Source: Selaginella tamariscina
Taxonomy: Eukaryota; Streptophyta; Lycopodiopsida; Selaginellales; Selaginellaceae
NCBI GenBank assembly: GCA_003024785.1
Contig: PUQB01000230.1
Span: 1-64,000 of the forward strand
Direction: 5' to 3'
Length of the DNA stretch: 64,000 nt
Part shown: piece by piece, positions 58,610 to 64,000 of the stretch
How the letters are laid out: the number at the start of each line of letters is the position of its first letter
Position numbering within the stretch: the stretch's first letter is position 1
Program-made: the position numbers and the translations under genes
The notes under the pieces: generated by a model
Told to the model about the DNA's origin: nothing
The model's database searches: none
The model's input: the letters and a program-made list of their open reading frames with translations, nothing else

Positions 58610-59224
58610 TGCTAATGATTACACACATGAATAAAAGAATAGAGAGGAAAAGGAAAACATGAGATGAAACTCATGACACGAAAGATACACTAACTAATTT
58701 TTATATTTCATCATAGGAGCACACACAAAATAATGTCATCACACCTATTTATAAAGTAAGAGCCTTGGTTCCTTATATACCCAAAATAACATAAAGAATG
58801 CATGTAGGGTAGGGTAGAGATGTAAGAGAGGGTAAGATGGGGTTACATAAGAATAATGGTAGGGGGTTATGGAAGAAGGTGGGCTTGACCCATAATGATG
58901 GGGGTTATGGAAGAAGGTGGCCTTGACCCATAAATGATGGGGTTATGGAAGAGGGTGACTTGACTTTGACTTGGGAAGGTGACTAGGAAGGTGCATGGAA
59001 GAAGACAAAGAAAATGTGCATGGTCAAAGCAGGCACTAATCATATGGATTAACATAATAATGTTGACTAGTTTGACCATGTAAGAAAAGACAAAGAAGGT
59101 GAATAGTAAAGTGAAATGTAGACATATAATACGAGTAGAAGAACTAGTATAATACGAAGTAAGATTAGTCCACTACATGCATACCAGGGGCTACCAAGGT
59201 GATGATCCAAATTTTCCCGTGACA
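58610..59224 (-). mobile_element. 3' LTR of gypsy-3
   Basis: In sense, TGTCACGGGAAAATTTGG to TAATCATTAGCA. A TATA box TTTATAAATAGG lies at plus 58744-58755. The polypurine tract TTTGGGTGGGATTTA directly precedes it (plus 59225-59239). No coding frame. The low-coordinate boundary rests on the TG/CA rule and on where L8 reading stops. Confidence 0.75.
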
Positions 59225-59286
59225 TAAATCCCACCCAAACAACATGCATTGCCACGTGATGCGGGTTGTTTGAAAACTCATAGCTA

Positions 59287-60400
59287 CTATCGAACATGAA
59301 AGCGCTTCAACCTGTAACCATTAACCCGTGTGCCATGCTGTTCTCCATCCAAGTTTGCTAAAAGATATGACCCATTCTTATAAGCCTCAACAATGATGAA
59401 AGGTCCATCCCACTCTGGTAAGAACTTCTTCGAGAAGGTCTTATCCAATTGGCTATCATATCGCATCACTAAATCATCCACCTGGAGTGGTCGTTCCGAG
59501 TTTTCTATCGAATTTGGCCTTCCACTTCTGCTGCATTGCCTCCACAAGTTGCAAGGCTTGTCTTCGTGATTCACCATGCTCTCCAACTGAACACAACCTT
59601 GCTTTGCAAGTCCTCACCATCTCCAAGCCCATGCTTCAATGCTAGACGCAAGCTTGGTATCTCCAGCTCAATTGGGAGTATTGCTTCTATACCATAAACT
59701 AATTGAAATGGTGTGTACCTGGTTAGCAACTTTTGTGTGTTTGTCCTGAAAGCCCAAAGTGCTACTTGGTAACCACTTGTCCCAATCCTTCTTATGATCC
59801 ACCGCAAGCTTAGCTAATATATTGCACAACACTCCATTCGTTTCGTTCCACCAGTCCATTAGCTTGAGGGTAATAACTTGTTAATTGTCGCCGGTGTGAT
59901 GGACAATTGAGAAAGAAGAAGCTCCACCTACTTCATTGCAGAAATGAGAACCCTGATCTGTTACTATCTCTAATGGGCACCCAAACCTGGTGACAATGTT
60001 TCTGGATGATGAAATTTGTTGCGACCTCCTTGGTACAAGCTCGAACAGAGACTGGCTTCCACCCACCTCGTTAGATAGTCAGTACCCACAATAATGTATC
60101 TCTTTTGTGAAGAAGCCACTGGCAAGGGACCAACAAAGTCTATTCCCCACTTCTCAAATGGACCTGTTGGTAAAATAGGATGCAAAGGTCCCTTGTACAA
60201 CACTCTTCTTCCAAAAGTCTGACAAACCTGGCAAGTCCGACACCACTCCTTAACATCCTTGAAGAGGGTCGGCCAATAATATCCTGCATTGACTATCTTC
60301 TTGGAAGTGTAGTCGTGTGAGAAGTGTCCACCGCAAATCCTTCATGGCATTGCTCCATGATCTGTTTTCTCTCCTGACGACCCACCGCTCGTCGAAGCAC
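59287..60400 (-). pseudogene. Integrase (gypsy-3)
   Basis: The zinc-binding region has CHEGFA (H shifted, about 60340) and CRTCQVCQTF (60215-60245). The core has WGIDFVGPLPVASSQKRYII and VGTDYLTRWVEA (60080-60160), VTDQGSHFCNEV (about 59940), and the C-terminal domain with DKTFSKKFLPEWDGPFIIVE and GYRLKRFHVR, which ends at 59287. Several frameshifts occur in the core. Confidence 0.83.
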
Positions 60401-60512
60401 ACCATCTCGCCCTATCCTATAAAGTAACTCACCCATTACCATATAAGGTCGAGATTGTCGCATGATCGTCTTCTTCTGGGTTTTGTACATCCTTCTGGAA
60501 ACTTCCCATCCA

Positions 60513-61536
60513 TCAAGAAATTGTAGACTTCTTGATAATCTCCATGTCGGGTGAAAGAGCACAAACTTCTAAGAGATAATGGAACTTCTCAATGTCACCT
60601 TGGTCCAACATTTCTGCTAAACCCGCTCTTGTGCTCTTCTCATGTTGAAACTCAAAATCATACTCAGCCAAGGTCGTGATCCACCTAGAAAACTTCCCTG
60701 TGAGCCCAGGCTTATTGGCAATGTACTTAAGTGTTGCATTGTTGATGAGGAAAACAAAGTGGCCCCCACAAGTAATGCTTGAACTTCTCCACTGCATATA
60801 TGATTGCTGCTGCTTGCTTCTCCAACAATGGGTAGTTGAGCTCTCTGGCCTTGTAATTGCCTTCCTGCATAATAAATGGGAAACAAGTATCCGCTTCTCC
60901 CTTCTTCATCACCTTCTGCATCAAACAGTGATTGGAAACTTCTCCAACGCTGAGATTGACACATAAAATAACTCCTCCCATTTAGGTGCCACCAAAATCG
61001 GATGTGAACTTAGTGCGATCTTAAGCCTCTCAAATGATGCTTGGCATGAAGAAGTCCATTGAAATGCAACTCCCTTACGAAGTAGCTGGTTCAATGGATA
61101 TGCCATCTCTGCAAATCCCTCCACAAATCTACGATAGTACCCTGCCAACCCTACGAACTTTCGTACCTCCTTGACACAAGTCGGAGTTGGCAACATGAGT
61201 AGCTTGTCCACCTTTGTCTTGACTTGGCTCAATGCCATCCTTTGAGATCACATGTCCTACTAAGGTGCCCTTAGTACTACCAATCTGACATTTTTCCGGG
61301 TTCAAGCATCCTTTTGCATCATCCATCCTTTGGAATGCTAGTTGTACCTTCTCCAAGTGGCTCATCCTATCGCTATAGATGCAAAAGTCATCGAGGTAAA
61401 CCCTAATGAATGAACCAAGATATGGTTCAAACACCTTGTTCATCAATCGTTGAAACGTTGCTGGAGCATTTGTGAGTCCAAACGGCATCACCCTATACGC
61501 AAAGGTTCCCCATGGTGTGGTGAAGGTAGTCTTCAC
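60513..61536 (-). pseudogene. Reverse transcriptase C-terminal part and RNase H (gypsy-3)
   Basis: Frame 61129-61536 has FAYRVMPFGLTNAPATFQRL and catalytic YLDD (61387-61398), then HLEKVQLAFQRMDDAKGCLN. Frame 60921-61238 has VGLAGYYRRFVEGFAEMAYP. The RNase H region (60513-60964) is in pieces: YYAGRQLQGQRAQLP, YAVEKFKHYLWG, KFSRWITTLAEYDFEF. It is broken by several indels. Confidence 0.83.
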
Positions 61537-62515
61537 TGGTCCTCTTCTCGAATCCTGACTTGGAAATACCCAGAGTACCCATCAAAAATGTGTACATCTC
61601 ATGCCCTGTCACTTCATCCAGTATCTCATCCATGAAAGGAATGGGGTGATGATCTCGATGTGTGCCATCATTTAATCGTTTGAAGTTGACACAAACTCGC
61701 CACTTACCATTTTTCTTTGGGGCTACCACCACAGGAGAAACCCAATCTGACGTTTCCACCTTAAAAATGAAATCCGAACGCTGTAGCTTCATGAGCTCCT
61801 CATAAACTATGCTCTGTTTCAAAGGACCCATCCTATAAGCCTTTTGTGCAACTCCCTTCATACCTGGTTTAAGTGGGATCTCATGTTGCACAATATCTAC
61901 TTGACGAAGCTCCTCATATGATGTCGCAAACAACTTGGGGAACTTCAATAGCATGCTCATGTATTGCTCCTTCTCCTCAGGAGTCAAACTTGAACTAAGC
62001 ATCTTCTCCAAAAGAGCTCGTCGCTCCACTTCCTTTGCCTCAAACTTGTTGCCACTACTTGCTTCCTGCCCCTTTTCAACAACCCCTACTACCCCTCCTT
62101 GAGCCTCCTGCTCCTGGGTGAGTTGTTGATCATAGACCTCATGTCTATCGTGAGGCTCCACACGCGTAGCAACCTTAGGAATCGCCTTGAGGGCATACAA
62201 TTCCTTCTCCTCTTGCTCACTCTCAGAATCTGAGGTTGTCACCTCACTATTACTGCTAGAATCATATTCCTCACTGGAAGATGACTCCTCATCTACAACC
62301 TTTGTTGTGTTCTCCTTGATGGCTATTGTCACTCGTCTTGACTTATGACCAATAGTCATCTCCCCCTTTTTCCAATAATTCTTAGCATCAACCTTATAAA
62401 GCCAAGGTCGACCCAAGATCATAGGATAACCATGTGCATCCCGTCGTAGTTGCATGACATGCACATCTATAGAGGTAGTTATCCCGTGCACTGTGATCGG
62501 CAAGTCAATAATCAT
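61493..62515 (-). pseudogene. Protease end, linker and reverse transcriptase start (gypsy-3)
   Basis: A 340-residue frame begins IIDLPITVHGITTSID and contains YPMILGRPWLYKVDAKNYWK, the end of the protease region. An acidic Ser/Glu linker follows (SSSSEEYDSSSNSEVTTSDS), then SDWVSPVVVAPKKNGKWRVC, the first block of the reverse transcriptase. The last 30 residues are out of frame with the finger/palm block. Confidence 0.83.
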
Positions 62516-62548
62516 TCCACTGGCTTGACACGTCGATCATCTGCCACC

Positions 62549-64000
62549 CTAACCTCCTTTCGATGGTTGGTTGCACTTGAGACCAAGTTTCTCCATCAAC
62601 CAGCTACTCATGACATTGATCTCTGCACCACCATCTACTAAAACACGTTGCACACGCATTCCATCTACTACCACATCCACAATTGGTGCCACGGCATTCG
62701 TATTGGATTCTCTTGTTATCACTTGTACATTTCGCATCACCTCATCCTCACCACTAGGACGTACCTTCTTTGCACGAGTACTAATCCCTTGTCGAAGCTC
62801 TCTCCTCAAGCTTGGGCATTTTGACAATAATTGTGCAACTGTAATGTTGGCACGAGTATCTCCTAGATCCTCGACAATTGAATATTCCTTCTGCCCCTTG
62901 CCAATCCCCATATCCTGTATACCAACCTTACGTCGTGGCTTGGTACCTTCCTTCCTTTTCTTCTTGCTTGCACGTGTCTCCACTTGTTCAGGTTGCTCCA
63001 CTTGTTGCTCCCCTCTGGCTCTCTTAAGACCTAAGAGATCCAAGTCACCTTGCTCGGTTGTTAACTCCACCAAATGAACACTAGGTTGGTCCCTCTGTTG
63101 TGGTGCAGGAGTTGATTGAGGTTTCTGAGGACACTCATTTGCATAGTGTCCCACCTGTTTACATGTAAAACATGTCACCTGTGGTCGTGGTTGTTGACAT
63201 TCAGTGGCATAGTGACCTTGTTGTTTACAAATGTAACAAGTGACATTAGCTCGATCCCTAGGTGGCCTTGGAGGTTTTGGTCCTGTTGGCTTTGCTTGAA
63301 GCAAATGCAACTTGAGTTCGTTGAGATCTGAAGTTAATTTGGCAATACTACTCTCCAACTCAGATGATTTGACTGGAACGGTTGCAGGAATCACAACTTG
63401 GGGTGTTTGTAGAATTGGTGCCAACCTTGGTTGTGGTGCTACCGTTGAGATTGAGGCTTCATCAGGATCCATGAGAAGTGCCTCCTTTTTCATAGCAATC
63501 TTCACAGCTTCCTGCAAGTTACTAGGCTCTTTGTTCTTTACCTTCTGGCGTAATACCGGCTTCAATCCAGTAAGAAACTTGTTGAACACCAATGCATCTA
63601 TCCCCACAGCTGGTTTGGACTCCTTGGATGCATCCTCCTGTCCTTCGGAGGCCTCCACTCCCAAACCACTTCGTAGCTTACATTGGAGTTCCAACACACG
63701 CTCACTGAATGCCTTGACACTCTCTTCTTCACTTTGCCTCAATTGATCCAATTGCTTCATGACCTCATCCAATGTCTCTGGCTTTCCATACTCTCCTAGA
63801 AAAGCCTCACTCAACCTCTCCCAACTAGCCTTAACATCACTAGTTTGACGTTCAAACCACTTCAATGCTCCATCCTCCAAAAAGGATGGTAGAAGTTCTG
63901 CCCAAGTGGTAGAACTTCTATCTCCATTCGAAATGCATGCTCGCTTAAATGAACGTAAATACCGATCTGCATCCTCATTTTGCAGACCATGATATACTGG
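62549..64000 (-). CDS. gag and protease start (gypsy-3), partial
   Basis: The frame is open from the window end to 62549, over 480 residues. It shows YHGLQNEDADRYLRSFKRAC, LEDGALKWFERQTSDVKASW and the gag core, then a coiled-coil-like stretch (SELESSIAKLTSDLNELKLH). Two zinc knuckles follow, CYICKQQGHYATEC (63197-63238) and CFTCKQVGHYANEC (63131-63172), then a Lys-rich linker and a protease active site VDGGAEINVM (62618-62638). DGGA in place of DTGA is known in plant gypsy elements. The frame stops near FNQPSKGG, 34 bases before the next frame. It is the longest intact reading frame in the window. Confidence 0.85.
   Translation of the reverse strand, partial: PVYHGLQNEDADRYLRSFKRACISNGDRSSTTWAELLPSFLEDGALKWFERQTSDVKASWERLSEAFLGEYGKPETLDEVMKQLDQLRQSEEESVKAFSERVLELQCKLRSGLGVEASEGQEDASKESKPAVGIDALVFNKFLTGLKPVLRQKVKNKEPSNLQEAVKIAMKKEALLMDPDEASISTVAPQPRLAPILQTPQVVIPATVPVKSSELESSIAKLTSDLNELKLHLLQAKPTGPKPPRPPRDRANVTCYICKQQGHYATECQQPRPQVTCFTCKQVGHYANECPQKPQSTPAPQQRDQPSVHLVELTTEQGDLDLLGLKRARGEQQVEQPEQVETRASKKKRKEGTKPRRKVGIQDMGIGKGQKEYSIVEDLGDTRANITVAQLLSKCPSLRRELRQGISTRAKKVRPSGEDEVMRNVQVITRESNTNAVAPIVDVVVDGMRVQRVLVDGGAEINVMSSWLMEKLGLKCNQPSKGG

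Larger units (their letters stand above)
58610..64000 (-). mobile_element. Gypsy-3, Ty3/gypsy without chromodomain (5' part outside window)
   Basis: Minus-strand element. In sense direction: gag (open at the window end), protease, reverse transcriptase, RNase H, integrase, polypurine tract, 3' LTR. Its reverse transcriptase and integrase are distinct from gypsy-1 and gypsy-2, and the integrase C-terminus has a GPF motif but no chromodomain. It is inserted in L8. The other LTR would be right of the window. Confidence 0.85.

Noticed and set aside
59287-59586. A chromodomain in gypsy-3
   Set aside because: The integrase C-terminus ends soon after the GPF motif and the conserved aromatic positions of a chromodomain are absent.

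Overview
The window looks like repeat-dense intergenic DNA of a land plant. The reasons are plant-type Ty3/gypsy retrotransposons, one with a chromodomain, plant L1-like LINEs, a plant-type 5S rRNA pseudogene, and blocks of the plant telomere unit TTTAGGG. I cannot name the species; the element mix would suit a large repeat-rich genome such as a fern or lycophyte, but that is inference. I found no host protein gene and no tRNA gene. Almost every coding stretch belongs to a mobile element, and almost all are broken.

Layout. 1-1713 is the LTR of a minus-strand gypsy element whose body lies left of the window. 1714-3896 is AT-rich sequence, an LTR-end fragment, and two tandem-repeat blocks. 3897-3993 is a 5S rRNA pseudogene in minus orientation. 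From there to 58609 runs a head-to-tail chain of non-LTR elements, all on the minus strand: LINE copies L1 (6829), L2 (10441), L3 (10779, near full length), L4 (21657), L5 (24294), L6 (31226), L7 (35965, near full length) and L8 (52889), mixed with copies of a non-autonomous family, B1 (3994), B2 (7927), B3 (9942), B4 (19790) and B5 (29870). The 3' end of nearly every member abuts a 17-base motif (gcaatcgtgttgatatg on the plus strand) that matches the start of the 5S pseudogene. I read the motif as a target site duplicated at each insertion.

The chain was later broken by Ty3/gypsy elements. Gypsy-1 (25037-29869) is a rearranged copy whose body is inverted relative to its LTR. Gypsy-2 (39966-47410) is complete in layout, has two LTRs, and sits inside ORF2 of L7. 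Gypsy-3 (58610 to beyond 64000, minus strand) is from a different lineage without a chromodomain and interrupts L8.

How the parts work together. The LINE encodes ORF1 (an RNase H domain at its N-terminus, then a gag-like region and a CCHC zinc knuckle) and ORF2 (AP-type endonuclease, reverse transcriptase, zf-RVT-like C-terminus), with ORF1 stop and ORF2 start overlapping or nearly so. The B family has no recognisable enzyme but shares the LINE 3' end, so it probably depends on the LINE machinery. The two most interesting points are the RNase H at the ORF1 N-terminus and the apparent 5S-derived target specificity. Many frames are broken by single-base indels; some of these may be assembly errors.
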